Shown in pieces: positions 1 through 6,215 of a stretch of 16,649 nt of DNA. The position numbers and the translations under genes were made by a program. This DNA is from CAYHDN01 sp964355425 (lineage in GTDB: Bacteria; Patescibacteriota; UBA1384; XYA2-FULL-43-10; CAINNR01): the NCBI GenBank assembly GCA_964355425.1, contig CAYHDN010000014.1, positions 1-16,649 on the forward strand, read 5' to 3'. The notes below the pieces were generated by a model, which searched no databases, was not told the DNA's origin, and was given only the letters and a program-made list of their open reading frames with translations. How positions within the stretch are numbered: the first letter of the stretch is position 1; each line of letters begins with the position of its first letter.

Positions 1-29
1 CGGATTTTCGTCAAAAAATGTTCGAACAT
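1..29 (-). CDS. Possible start of a gene running off the left edge
   Basis: On the minus strand an ATG at 27-29 opens a frame reading MFEHFLTKI before the window ends. It lies downstream of comF in the same direction. The short sequence resembles the beginning of SecA proteins, and secA is sometimes near comF, but nine residues cannot prove that. There is no convincing Shine-Dalgarno sequence upstream. It could also be chance. Confidence 0.2.
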
Positions 30-46
30 CAATCAAAAAACACCGC

Positions 47-89
47 CATTCAACTCGCTTTGCTCGCTCATGGCAGGCAGAGTTGAATG
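47..89. repeat. 10-bp inverted repeat in the comF downstream region
   Basis: CATTCAACTC (47-56) and GAGTTGAATG (80-89) are perfect inverted arms around a 23-nt centre that itself holds a GGCAGGCAG piece similar to the dispersed CCTGCC palindrome. There is no T-tract, so it is not an obvious terminator. The rest of 1-257, apart from the terminator and the 54-nt repeat listed separately, shows no supportable gene. Confidence 0.4.
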
Positions 90-154
90 CCCTGTCATCG
101 ACTCTGAGGCCTGATCCTCATCGCTCAGACTCGAAGAGAACGAAATTGAAGGGC

Positions 155-180
155 AAAAAATCTACAATTCGCTTGCAGAT
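155..180 (-). terminator. Intrinsic terminator after comF
   Basis: Read on the minus strand, ATCTGCAA pairs with TTGTAGAT (8 bp, one G-U) around a GCGAA loop and is followed directly by TTTTTT (complement of 155-160). It lies about 75 nt beyond the comF stop and ends the two-gene transcript. Confidence 0.6.
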
Positions 181-189
181 TTTTTTATT

Positions 190-243
190 ATCTGTGTTTA
201 ATCTGTGTGATAAATCCCTGCCTGCCGGCAGGCAGGTGTGTAG
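190..243. repeat. 54-nt dispersed repeat, copy 1 (with CCTGCC palindrome)
   Basis: The core at 217-236 is the perfect 20-bp palindrome CCTGCCTGCCGGCAGGCAGG. The whole 54-nt block recurs in inverted orientation at 6157-6210 with only two differences, so the flanking 'ATCTGTGT' segments belong to the repeated unit. A further core with one mismatch is at 4694-4713. It behaves like a REP-type element, lying between genes. Confidence 0.8.
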
Positions 244-257
244 TTTCCTCCGCTTAA

Positions 258-959
258 TTAGCCCCTTGCCACCACTAACCCCCAAACCTGCCGGGCGCCG
301 GAGGCTCGCAAAACTTTGGCACACTCTTCAAGAGTCGTGCCGGTAGTTGAGACATCGTCAATCAAAATGACTGTTTTCTTTTTTGCCGACGCTAATTTGG
401 CCAGATCAAAAGCACCAATTAAATTTTCCCGTCGTTTCCTCCCGCTTGATTTGACCTGGGAATCGGAGTACTTTTTGCGGATTAATAAATTTTGATAGTC
501 GTAGCCAATATTTTTCGCTGTTCGTTTTGCTAAAATTTCTGCTTGATTAAATCCCCTTTCATTAAAACGCCGCCGATGCAATGGGACCGAAGTCATTATA
601 ATTTCGCCACGAAAATCAAGATCTATTAATTGATCAATGAGCAAATCAGCCAAAACTGGTGACAGCTCTAAAATCGAATTATATTTTAAATGATGGATTA
701 ACTCTTTAGTTGGGCCAGTTCGGTAATCGGCAGCAACAATCATTCCCGAAAGATTGGATTTGCCCTTGCAGCACGAGCACCATTTACCTCTATCAGAAAT
801 CTTTCCGCACTTTGGACAAACTTGAGTTTGAATCGGCTTGATTTTGGCTAAACATTTATGGCAAACAAAAGCTCCAAACTCCCCACACTGCACACAGCGT
901 TTGGGAAACAAAAGATCCAGACAAAATTCACTGATTGATTTTAGTTGATGAATTATCAT
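258..959 (-). CDS. comF: ComF/GntX-type phosphoribosyltransferase-like protein
   Basis: A 233-residue protein of normal ComF length. The N-terminus carries zinc-ribbon cysteine pairs (C22/C25, C33/C36, C48/C51, and C61-C64). The C-terminal half is a type I phosphoribosyltransferase fold with the PRPP-binding loop VILIDDVSTTGTT at about residues 197-209. Family knowledge: ComF proteins act in the cytoplasm in DNA uptake by naturally competent bacteria; the enzymatic reaction is not firmly established. Its start lies inside the 3' end of the upstream winged-helix gene (32-nt overlap), which implies translational coupling and one transcript. No good Shine-Dalgarno precedes the ATG, in keeping with coupling. 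It is followed by a terminator at 155-180. The family call is secure; a role in competence is inferred, since no other competence gene is visible here. Confidence 0.9.
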   Translation of the reverse strand: MIIHQLKSISEFCLDLLFPKRCVQCGEFGAFVCHKCLAKIKPIQTQVCPKCGKISDRGKWCSCCKGKSNLSGMIVAADYRTGPTKELIHHLKYNSILELSPVLADLLIDQLIDLDFRGEIIMTSVPLHRRRFNERGFNQAEILAKRTAKNIGYDYQNLLIRKKYSDSQVKSSGRKRRENLIGAFDLAKLASAKKKTVILIDDVSTTGTTLEECAKVLRASGARQVWGLVVARG

Positions 960-1779
960 TAGGCTTTATTCCAAAATATTCAATAAAGCGTTTTCTGTAA
1001 TATTGAGCTTTCCTCTCGTCATTCTCCAGCCACATGCTTACTTTAACTTTGAGGCCGAAGATTCTAAAGACTTCAGAAAAATCCATGTCGTCGAATGACT
1101 TTATATTCTTGTAAAAGTGATTGATCTCGCCGGTAATATTTTTATCCAATTTCACTGTCAAAACGAAATCATCAATTACATTAATGTACTGATGCTCGTA
1201 GACCTTATGAAACCAACTTTGGCTATTGGAATATTCAATGTTTTCTTTTTGCCAATATTTCTCCGCCCAGCAATCGAGAAATGTATCTCCACCGTTTATC
1301 AAATAGAGTTTACTGCCGGTCAATTTCAGCGCTTTTATATACTGCTCTTCTTGTTCAGAGTAGGCGAGATGAAACCAGGGGTGCGGCATCCAGGTGAAAA
1401 GTATTTTTGACGATGAATTCTGGATTGCAAGCAACAGTATTTGAGACCAGAAGTTATTTAGGCCTTGTAAGTCATTAAAGTGCCAGATGGTTCGTTTGCC
1501 GGCTCGAGGTAACTCCGCCGATTTTGAATAGACCGATACAGCTTCACCGGCCAAACTCGATAAATCCAAAACCCACGGCAGCCTTAGACCAAACCTTTTT
1601 TTGCTCTTGATGATAATGCCAGACGATTCCAATACCCTGATTACCTTGTAAATCGCTTGCAGTGTAAATTCTTTCGCTTCAGACATCAGTTTACTTTGTA
1701 TCTCGAGAGCAGAAAGAGGCTTGTTCGCCAAGAGTTTTATGATTAAATCATCTAATTTTTGTTCCGATCCTAGGAGCAT
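928..1779 (-). CDS. Winged-helix (TrmB-like) transcriptional regulator
   Basis: A 283-residue protein. Residues about 5-65 look like a winged-helix DNA-binding domain: helices around 'LSALEIQSKL' and 'TLQAIYKVIRVLESSGIIIK', then a basic wing. The remaining ~200 residues are a mixed alpha/beta domain with an HPWFH motif and the segment 'VIDDFVLTVKLDKN', resembling the sensor or phospholipase-D-like C-terminal domains of TrmB-type regulators. No ligand can be named. The ATG at 1777-1779 has no Shine-Dalgarno; a promoter with TTGCAA and TATATT lies 30-60 nt upstream, and a small inverted repeat sits between promoter and start. The 3' end overlaps comF by 32 nt, so the two are co-expressed. This could be an autoregulator; the exact family is uncertain. 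Confidence 0.65.
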   Translation of the reverse strand: MLLGSEQKLDDLIIKLLANKPLSALEIQSKLMSEAKEFTLQAIYKVIRVLESSGIIIKSKKRFGLRLPWVLDLSSLAGEAVSVYSKSAELPRAGKRTIWHFNDLQGLNNFWSQILLLAIQNSSSKILFTWMPHPWFHLAYSEQEEQYIKALKLTGSKLYLINGGDTFLDCWAEKYWQKENIEYSNSQSWFHKVYEHQYINVIDDFVLTVKLDKNITGEINHFYKNIKSFDDMDFSEVFRIFGLKVKVSMWLENDERKAQYYRKRFIEYFGIKPNDNSSTKINQ

Positions 1780-1787
1780 TTTTCAAC

Positions 1788-1800
1788 TGTTAGTTTAACA
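1788..1800. promoter_or_regulatory. Possible operator before the winged-helix gene
   Basis: TGTTA-GTT-TAACA is a perfect 5-bp inverted repeat with a 3-nt centre, 8 nt upstream of the minus-strand start and just downstream of the predicted promoter. Its position fits autorepression, but the site is short and may be chance. Confidence 0.3.
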
Positions 1801-1809
1801 ACCACTAAT

Positions 1810-1838
1810 AATATATCAGTTTTAAGTAATTATTGCAA
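1810..1838 (-). promoter_or_regulatory. Sigma70-type promoter for the winged-helix/comF transcript
   Basis: On the minus strand TTGCAA (1833-1838) and TATATT (1810-1815) are separated by 17 nt. The predicted start of transcription leaves a leader of about 25 nt. On the opposite strand the extended -10 TGATAAAAT (1844-1852) could serve the divergent gene at 1886. Confidence 0.5.
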
Positions 1839-1885
1839 TATATTGATAAAATAACGATGTGACAATCAAGAAAGGCGTGATCTGG

Positions 1886-2203
1886 ATGAAAATAGTTAAG
1901 AATGTTGTGCTGGTAGCCTTACTTTCAGGTATCGTCGGACTGATAGTATGGCAGGTGCATACTGACGATCAGAGAAGGTTGGGAGTATCAGATATGGGAA
2001 TAGGCGAAACTGCACACATCGCCTATCCCGAATACACCAAGGTAATCAACGGTGAACCGGTAATCACTCGGGATCATCTGATCATCGGTCAGCCCGACTA
2101 CTACATCGTTTGGAAGATCGAGCGCGATGTTGATGGCTACTGGCTAACAGAGACTACCGATGGTCGAGTGACCAATCCGAAGCATAGAATTGAGGTGAAA
2201 TAG
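1886..2203 (+). CDS. Small membrane-anchored hypothetical protein
   Basis: A protein of 105 residues that I do not recognise. The ATG at 1886 is preferred because AAGAAAGG precedes it by about 10 nt and the product then starts with a clean basic N-terminus plus a hydrophobic segment (KNVVLVALLSGIVGLIVW); a GTG at 1859 would add nine residues. The segment is either a signal anchor or an uncleaved signal peptide, followed by ~75 residues that look like a small beta-rich extracytoplasmic domain (PDYYIVWKIERDVDGYWLTE). Codon use is visibly GC-richer than in neighbouring genes. It stands alone between a divergent gene and a strong terminator. The function is unknown. Confidence 0.65.
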   Translation: MKIVKNVVLVALLSGIVGLIVWQVHTDDQRRLGVSDMGIGETAHIAYPEYTKVINGEPVITRDHLIIGQPDYYIVWKIERDVDGYWLTETTDGRVTNPKHRIEVK

Positions 2204-2211
2204 GCGGAGCC

Positions 2212-2248
2212 TCCGGCTTGCGGAACACCGCAAGCCGGATTTTTTATT
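2212..2248 (+). terminator. Strong intrinsic terminator
   Basis: A perfect 12-bp stem (TCCGGCTTGCGG / CCGCAAGCCGGA) with loop AACA is followed by TTTTTTATT. It begins 8 nt after the stop of the small membrane protein gene. Confidence 0.9.
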
Positions 2249-2252
2249 CATT

Positions 2253-2329
2253 ATGGACTCGAACTGTACCTATATTAGTCTGTTACAGAATACGGCCGAT
2301 CGGCCGTATTCTGTAATGGAGTAGTCCAT
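2253..2329. repeat. 34-bp perfect palindrome within short outer inverted repeats
   Basis: Positions 2283-2316 are a loop-less perfect palindrome of 34 bp centred on CCGATCGG, with half-site TTACAGAATACGGCCGA. It lies inside 7-bp outer arms, ATGGACT (2253-2259) and AGTCCAT (2323-2329). No T-tract follows on either strand, so it is not a standard terminator. It may be a binding site, a cruciform, or the remains of a small non-autonomous element; the outer arms are short enough to be chance. Confidence 0.7.
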
Positions 2330-2341
2330 GCTAGTTCATTC

Positions 2342-2374
2342 TTTACTTCTATAACTCTAGAGTATAGAAGTAAA
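2342..2374. repeat. 12-bp inverted repeat centred on CTCTAGAG
   Basis: TTTACTTCTATA (2342-2353) and TATAGAAGTAAA (2363-2374) are perfect arms around A-CTCTAGAG, itself palindromic, giving an almost continuous palindrome. It sits 3 nt beyond the stop of the Fic/Doc gene, so it may end that transcript. On the plus strand a T-run follows at 2381-2386. Confidence 0.6.
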
Positions 2375-2377
2375 ATA

Positions 2378-2800
2378 CTATTTTTTATCAACTAAATTTT
2401 TTTTAATAAATTTTTCAGTCGCGGCTAAAATTTCCTGGCGGAATTCGGCCGGTGATGATGCAACCCAAACAGCAAAGTTATATAATTCTTGATTATCAAC
2501 TGTAAGCCATTTGCTGTTTTTCCATAAGAATAAAAATAATGTTGTAACTGCTAATCGCTTGTTACCATTCTGAAAAGGATGATTTTTAATCATAAGATAA
2601 AACAAAATCGCTGCTTTTTTGACCAAAGTCGGGTATAAATCTTTGCGAGCAAATGATTGAAACGGAACAGCTAGGCAGCTTTCCAAAACATTCGGGAAGC
2701 GAGTCGAAAAATCAGGAATTGGTTCATCCCAAGTCATCATATTTTTTGCCGAGCGGTGAGCGATCAATTCAACTTCTTCGACCGAGATTTTGAAAATCAT
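2378..2800 (-). CDS. doc: Fic/Doc-family toxin
   Basis: A 140-residue all-helical protein of the usual Doc size. The active-site motif is HPFQNGNKR (residues 74-82), matching the Fic/Doc consensus with the catalytic histidine and the NKR ending of the Doc branch rather than the GxGRxxR of AMP-transferring Fic enzymes. Family knowledge: Fic enzymes transfer AMP, whereas phage Doc phosphorylates elongation factor Tu and stops translation. The gene follows the small HTH gene with a 4-nt ATGA overlap, the usual arrangement of a toxin-antitoxin pair. Doc-type activity is inferred from the motif; a standalone Fic enzyme with another target is possible. Confidence 0.85.
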   Translation of the reverse strand: MIFKISVEEVELIAHRSAKNMMTWDEPIPDFSTRFPNVLESCLAVPFQSFARKDLYPTLVKKAAILFYLMIKNHPFQNGNKRLAVTTLFLFLWKNSKWLTVDNQELYNFAVWVASSPAEFRQEILAATEKFIKKNLVDKK

Positions 2801-3051
2801 GCGTCTCCCAATTTTTTCAGCGCTTCACCGTATTCCCGAAAAACCTTATCGACACCAACCTCGATATTTTTTTTATCCTTGGCTGACAATTCTCCAGAGT
2901 AAATTCCCAGATCGGATTTTTTGATTGCAAAATTGCGGCCAATTTTCTCCGCCGGAATCTTGCCAGCTTTAACGAGACGAAAAACCTGAGTCCTATCTAG
3001 GCCAAGGATTTCTGCTGCCTCAATTGTTGAAATATATTCGTTATGTTGCAT
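2797..3051 (-). CDS. HTH (excisionase/MerR-like) antitoxin partner of Fic/Doc
   Basis: An 84-residue protein. Residues 6-50 form an excisionase-type helix-turn-helix (ISTIEAAEILGLDRTQVFRL, then a wing KAGKIPAEKIGRNFAIKKSDL). The C-terminal ~30 residues (KDKKNIEVGVDKVFREYGEALKKLG) are a charged helix that could clamp the toxin. The start at 3051 is chosen over a TTG at 3090 because that TTG is part of the predicted -35 box and transcription should begin near 3055. The mRNA is then leaderless or nearly so. It overlaps the toxin by 4 nt. By analogy with such modules it should repress its own promoter. Confidence 0.8.
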   Translation of the reverse strand: MQHNEYISTIEAAEILGLDRTQVFRLVKAGKIPAEKIGRNFAIKKSDLGIYSGELSAKDKKNIEVGVDKVFREYGEALKKLGDA

Positions 3052-3098
3052 AATATATTTAGTGTAACATATGTTGCATCGTTTTGTCAATACAACAT
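3043..3098 (-). promoter_or_regulatory. Promoter and repeated operator-like motifs of the toxin-antitoxin pair
   Basis: On the minus strand TTGACA (3085-3090) and TACACT (3061-3066) are 18 nt apart. The nonamer ATGTTGCAT occurs at 3043-3051 (covering the start codon) and at 3071-3079 (in the spacer), and a related inverted half, TACAACAT, at 3091-3098 (just upstream of -35). Three copies over one promoter suggest cooperative autorepression by the HTH protein. Confidence 0.6.
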
Positions 3099-3139
3099 AA
3101 TGATTTTTAAAACGTTTTCGAAGAAACTTGAAAAATTAG

Positions 3140-3168
3140 TTGACGATATTTTTGTATAAGATTATAAT
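3140..3168 (+). promoter_or_regulatory. Strong sigma70-type promoter of hsp20
   Basis: TTGACG (3140-3145), a 17-nt spacer and a consensus TATAAT (3163-3168). Transcription should begin near 3175. No CIRCE element was seen, so the visible promoter is of the housekeeping type. Confidence 0.8.
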
Positions 3169-3179
3169 GAAGATGGTAA

Positions 3180-3258
3180 GTCCCCCTTCGCCCCGAAGAA
3201 CATCGGGGCTTCGGAGGGACGCCACAAGCTGTTAGGTATTAATTGTGTGGCGGAGGGG
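3180..3258 (+). promoter_or_regulatory. Structured hsp20 leader that can mask the ribosome-binding site
   Basis: Hairpin I (3180-3220): CCCCGA/TCGGGG around AGAACA, continued by TTCG/CGGA and GTCCC/GGGAC with small bulges. Hairpin II: CGCCACA (3220-3226) with TGTGGCG (3246-3252), whose last base is the first G of the Shine-Dalgarno GGAGG (3252-3256). CCCCTTCG (3183-3190) can pair either with CGGAGGG (3212-3218) in hairpin I or with CGGAGGGG (3251-3258), which is the ribosome-binding site itself. The two pairings exclude each other. This is compatible with an RNA thermometer; hairpin I may instead be a dispersed palindromic repeat that landed in the leader. Confidence 0.5.
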
Positions 3259-3261
3259 AAT

Positions 3262-3630
3262 ATGGCGGAAGATAACTTCGATGTCCATGAGGACGAAACC
3301 GAGGGGCAGTTGGCGATTGACGTTTATCAAGATGAAGAAAATATTTATCTGATTGCACCGATTGCCGGCACCGCACCTGCTGATATTGATGTCTCAATTA
3401 CCGACGAAGTCATTACCATTCGCGGTGAGCGCAAGAGCGGACACAAAGCATCAGATGAAAATCATTTTGTTCAAGAATGCTACTGGGGGCCATTTTCCCG
3501 AACTTTTGTTATGCCAGTTGCTGTTAACTCTGAAAGAGCCAAAGCCACCCTCAAAAACGGACTCTTAAGTATCACCATACCGAAAGATTCACGGTCAAAA
3601 ACTAAATCGCTGAAGATCGAAACCGCTTAA
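3262..3630 (+). CDS. hsp20: Small heat-shock protein, Hsp20/alpha-crystallin family
   Basis: A protein of 122 residues. Residues about 16-108 form an alpha-crystallin domain: beta strands LAIDVYQDEENIYLIAPIAG, then ITDEVITIRGERK, ending in the family signature ATLKNGLLSITIPK (95-108), with a short LKI tail motif near the C-terminus. These proteins are ATP-independent cytoplasmic holdases that form oligomers and keep unfolding proteins soluble for Hsp70/Hsp100 systems. The ATG at 3262 is preferred over a GTG at 3247 because GGAGG lies 5 nt before it and the GTG has no good site. The N-terminal arm is short for the family. The stop overlaps a small stem (ACCGCTT/AAGCGGT, 3622-3637) lacking a T-tract. 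Confidence 0.92.
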   Translation: MAEDNFDVHEDETEGQLAIDVYQDEENIYLIAPIAGTAPADIDVSITDEVITIRGERKSGHKASDENHFVQECYWGPFSRTFVMPVAVNSERAKATLKNGLLSITIPKDSRSKTKSLKIETA

Positions 3631-3639
3631 AAGCGGTCC

Positions 3640-3735
3640 CTCGCTAAATTACAAATAAATCCCGAAATTACAAAATTACAAATAAATTAATTTCTTATTG
3701 GTACTTTTGTACTTTTGTTTAATTCGTAATTTCGC
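3640..3735. repeat. A/T-rich intergenic repeats between hsp20 and galU
   Basis: The unit AAATTACAAATAAAT occurs twice (about 3645-3660 and 3674-3690), and CGAAATTAC (about 3663-3671) is mirrored by GTAATTTCG near 3726-3734. The block resembles the imperfect inverted A/T-rich repeats found between genes in other Patescibacteria. No clear galU promoter stands out. Confidence 0.45.
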
Positions 3736-3746
3736 TAGGAGGCGAA

Positions 3747-4625
3747 TTGTCTAAAATTCGCAAGGCTGTGATTCCGGCGGCGGGTTATGGCACCCGGTTT
3801 TTGCCGGTAACTAAGTCGATTCCGAAGGAAATGTTGCCGTTAATTGATAAACCGATTATTCAATACATTGTTGAGGAAGCAGTTGCGTCGGGCATAGAAG
3901 ATATTGTTATCGTCACCAGCTCGGCAAAATCAGCAGTCGAAGACCACTTTGATCACAATCTGGAACTAGAAAAATATCTTGAAGAGAACGGTAAGCTTGA
4001 TCAATTGGAGCAAATTCGAAAAATCGCCAGAATGGCCAATTTCATCTACATCCGGCAGAAGGGCGCATACGGCAACGGCACACCGGTGTTAAATGCCGAG
4101 CACATTATCGGCAATGAACCGTTTGCGGTACTTTGGGGCGATGAGTTTATCACTGGAAATCCGCCGAGATTGCAACAGATGATTAAAGTCTTTGAAGAGT
4201 TCGGCCGACCAGTAATTTCCGGAATCCGGATACCAAAAAAGGAGGACTTGTCCCGTTACGGAATCGCTGATTTAAAACCAGTCCGCGATAACATATACGA
4301 AATAAAAAATATTGTTGAAAAACCCAAACCCGAGGATGCACCATCAGATTTGGCCGCTCACGGCTGTTACATTCTGACCCCGGATATTTTTAAGGCCTTA
4401 CGCAATCAAGCGCCGGGCAAAAGCGGCGAAGTTTGGTTAGTAGACGGCATTAATCAACTAAAAGCTAAAGGACCAATTTACGCTTGCGAGATTAAGGGCG
4501 GAAAATATTACGACTGCGGAAACGTACTGGAATACCTAAAGACAAACGTTGAGCATGCTCTAATGCGCCCAGACATCGGCGAGGAGTTTAGAAAATACCT
4601 TCAGGAAATAACCGATAAAAAATAA
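3747..4625 (+). CDS. galU: UTP-glucose-1-phosphate uridylyltransferase
   Basis: A 292-residue protein of normal GalU length. It makes UDP-glucose from UTP and glucose-1-phosphate in the cytoplasm, for envelope polysaccharides and glycosylation. The nucleotide-binding signature VIPAAGYGTRFLPVTKSIPK (from residue 8) and the following EMLPLIDKP are classic; VVEKP-like 'IVEKPKPEDAPSDLA' and the GGKYYDCGN segment near the C-terminus are also typical. The start is a TTG at 3747 with AGGAGG ending 4 nt before it; no ATG nearby would keep the conserved N-terminus. It stands as a single gene between two A/T-rich repeat blocks. Confidence 0.95.
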   Translation: MSKIRKAVIPAAGYGTRFLPVTKSIPKEMLPLIDKPIIQYIVEEAVASGIEDIVIVTSSAKSAVEDHFDHNLELEKYLEENGKLDQLEQIRKIARMANFIYIRQKGAYGNGTPVLNAEHIIGNEPFAVLWGDEFITGNPPRLQQMIKVFEEFGRPVISGIRIPKKEDLSRYGIADLKPVRDNIYEIKNIVEKPKPEDAPSDLAAHGCYILTPDIFKALRNQAPGKSGEVWLVDGINQLKAKGPIYACEIKGGKYYDCGNVLEYLKTNVEHALMRPDIGEEFRKYLQEITDKK

Positions 4626-4755
4626 ATCTAAAATCCCAAGCTCAAATGCCAAATGAAGCTCAAAATCTAAATTATTTAAACATTTGTCATTTGCCTGCCT
4701 GCCGGTAGGCAGGGATTTCAATTGATATTTGGATTTTGGACTTTGGATTTTATTC
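4626..4755. repeat. Imperfect inverted A/T-rich element with CCTGCC palindrome core
   Basis: The stretch starts with 'AATCTAAAATCCCAAGCTC' and ends with 'GGATTTTGGACTTTGGATTTT', roughly inverted, with the pair CAAATGCCAAATG / CATTTGTCATTTG inside. A palindrome core (4694-4713) matches CCTGCCTGCCGGCAGGCAGG at 19 of 20 positions. It looks like a dispersed intergenic element, with the 20-bp palindrome inserted in it. Confidence 0.55.
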
Positions 4756-4770
4756 TATCTAGGAGGGTTT

Positions 4771-6144
4771 ATGCGAAAAACAATAAAGATCATTGGTACT
4801 ACACTTTTGGCGCTGGTTTTGGCCGTTACTTTAACCGGCTGCGGGCCAAAACAAGCCGCCAAGCCAAATTCGCTGGTGATTTGGGGCTTTGTCGACGAAG
4901 ATGTTTTCAAACCGATAATTAAGGACTTCAAAAGTTCCAACAGTGCAGCAAGAAGCATGGATATTAAATACGTTAAAAAGGATCTGAATTCTAGTTATGA
5001 AAATGAAGCTTTAAACTCAATTTTATCCGGCCAAGGTCCGGATGTTTGGGCGATACCAAATGATTGGGTCTATCGCCACAAAGAGAAACTATCCCCAGCG
5101 CCACCCACTGTGCTTAAAAATAGCAGAATTGTTATGAGGGATTATTTTGTTGACCCAATTATTAAAGACAACGTTTTTGACAGTCAGGTCTACGGATTTT
5201 CTCCGTCAGTTGATATTTTGCAGGCCTTCTATAATCCGAGCCTATTTGACAACGCTCAAACCCTATCAAGAAAGGTAAACGAAAATAATGAAGAGCAAAG
5301 AGATAGAATTGCAAAAATTCTTAACAACTTTCCAGTCACCTGGAATGAATTTAATCAGGCTGTTCCTTATCTTACGGTCAGAAACGGACCAAATATTTCC
5401 GTTGCAGGCGCTGCGATTGGCACTAGTAATAATGTTTCACATCCAGCAAACATTCTTTCACTATTGATGTTACAAAACCAAACAAAAATGCTTTCAGATG
5501 ATCTATCACAAGCAGCATTTAATTTACCGGTAAAAAATTCTGCCAATCAAGATGTTTTTGCTGGCAGAAACGCATTAGATTTCTATACCGGATTTAGTGA
5601 TCCGGGCAAACCAAATTATACTTGGAACTCTTCCATGCCAAGCGATGTTGAGGCCTTTGTCCAAGGCAAGGTCGCAATAATATTTGGTTACTCGAGTCTT
5701 GCCGGCTACTTTCGCCAACTTTATCCAAATTTCAACTTCGAACAGGCAAAAATGCCTCAAGTCGGGGAAATCAACACTATTATTGACTTCGCACATTACA
5801 CCACTTATGCTGTGCCGGAGCTTTCACCAGTTTCCCAGACTGCTTGGGAATTTATCGCCTATCTCTCCACGGATGCAGCCTCAACCTACCAATCAGCAAC
5901 AAAAGAAATTAGTTCACGATTATCTGACGAAAACGCCAACTTAAAGGAACGTGGTAGCGGTGCGGCTACAACCGCCCAAACAAAAACTGCCCAAACTTGG
6001 AACAAAGGCCGTTATCCTGTCGAAATCGATAATTTGTTTAGAGGAGCCATTGACCGAGTCAATAATCACTCGCAAAATTCTCAAGCCTCGCTTGATACGG
6101 CAGCAGCCAGCACCACTGAACTACTGCGACGGACAACCTGGTAA
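4771..6144 (+). CDS. ABC-type sugar-binding lipoprotein (extracellular solute-binding family 1)
   Basis: A 457-residue lipoprotein: a basic, hydrophobic signal sequence ends in the lipobox LTGC (cysteine 24), so it should be anchored outside the membrane. The mature part has the two-lobed solute-binding look: 'NSLVIWGFVDEDVFKPIIKDF', 'SILSGQGPDVWAIPNDW', and further on 'VEAFVQGKVAIIFGYSSLAGYF' and 'TAWEFIAYLST', all typical of family 1 carbohydrate-binding proteins. ATG 4771 has AGGAGG 4 nt upstream. No permease or transporter ATPase gene is present; the neighbours are pilin-like genes, so it may serve as a surface receptor for a secretion or uptake machine. The ligand is unknown. The last ~70 residues are rich in Ala/Thr/Ser/Asn/Gln. 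Confidence 0.8.
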   Translation: MRKTIKIIGTTLLALVLAVTLTGCGPKQAAKPNSLVIWGFVDEDVFKPIIKDFKSSNSAARSMDIKYVKKDLNSSYENEALNSILSGQGPDVWAIPNDWVYRHKEKLSPAPPTVLKNSRIVMRDYFVDPIIKDNVFDSQVYGFSPSVDILQAFYNPSLFDNAQTLSRKVNENNEEQRDRIAKILNNFPVTWNEFNQAVPYLTVRNGPNISVAGAAIGTSNNVSHPANILSLLMLQNQTKMLSDDLSQAAFNLPVKNSANQDVFAGRNALDFYTGFSDPGKPNYTWNSSMPSDVEAFVQGKVAIIFGYSSLAGYFRQLYPNFNFEQAKMPQVGEINTIIDFAHYTTYAVPELSPVSQTAWEFIAYLSTDAASTYQSATKEISSRLSDENANLKERGSGAATTAQTKTAQTWNKGRYPVEIDNLFRGAIDRVNNHSQNSQASLDTAAASTTELLRRTTW

Positions 6145-6156
6145 ATCACGCTTCAA

Positions 6157-6210
6157 CTACACACCTGCCTGCCGGCAGGCAGGGATTTTTCACACAGATA
6201 AAACACAGAT
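6157..6210. repeat. 54-nt dispersed repeat, copy 2 (inverted)
   Basis: This is the reverse complement of 190-243 with two differences, and includes the perfect CCTGCCTGCCGGCAGGCAGG core. It lies between the lipoprotein stop and the next start, just 5 nt before the latter, so it forms a hairpin in the leader of the small pilin message. Confidence 0.85.
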
Positions 6211-6215
6211 ATAAA

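Noticed and set aside
286..303. A further copy of the CCTGCC palindrome at the comF 3' end
   Set aside because: CCTGCCGGGCGCCGG only resembles the core and codes for the last residues of ComF in a normal frame.
83..346. Small open frames on both strands around the 54-nt repeat near the left end
   Set aside because: They translate the palindromic repeat and the comF end; there is no ribosome-binding site or protein-like composition.
2283..2316. The 34-bp palindrome as an ordinary terminator
   Set aside because: No T-tract follows on either strand, and the plus-strand gene already has a strong terminator at 2212-2248.
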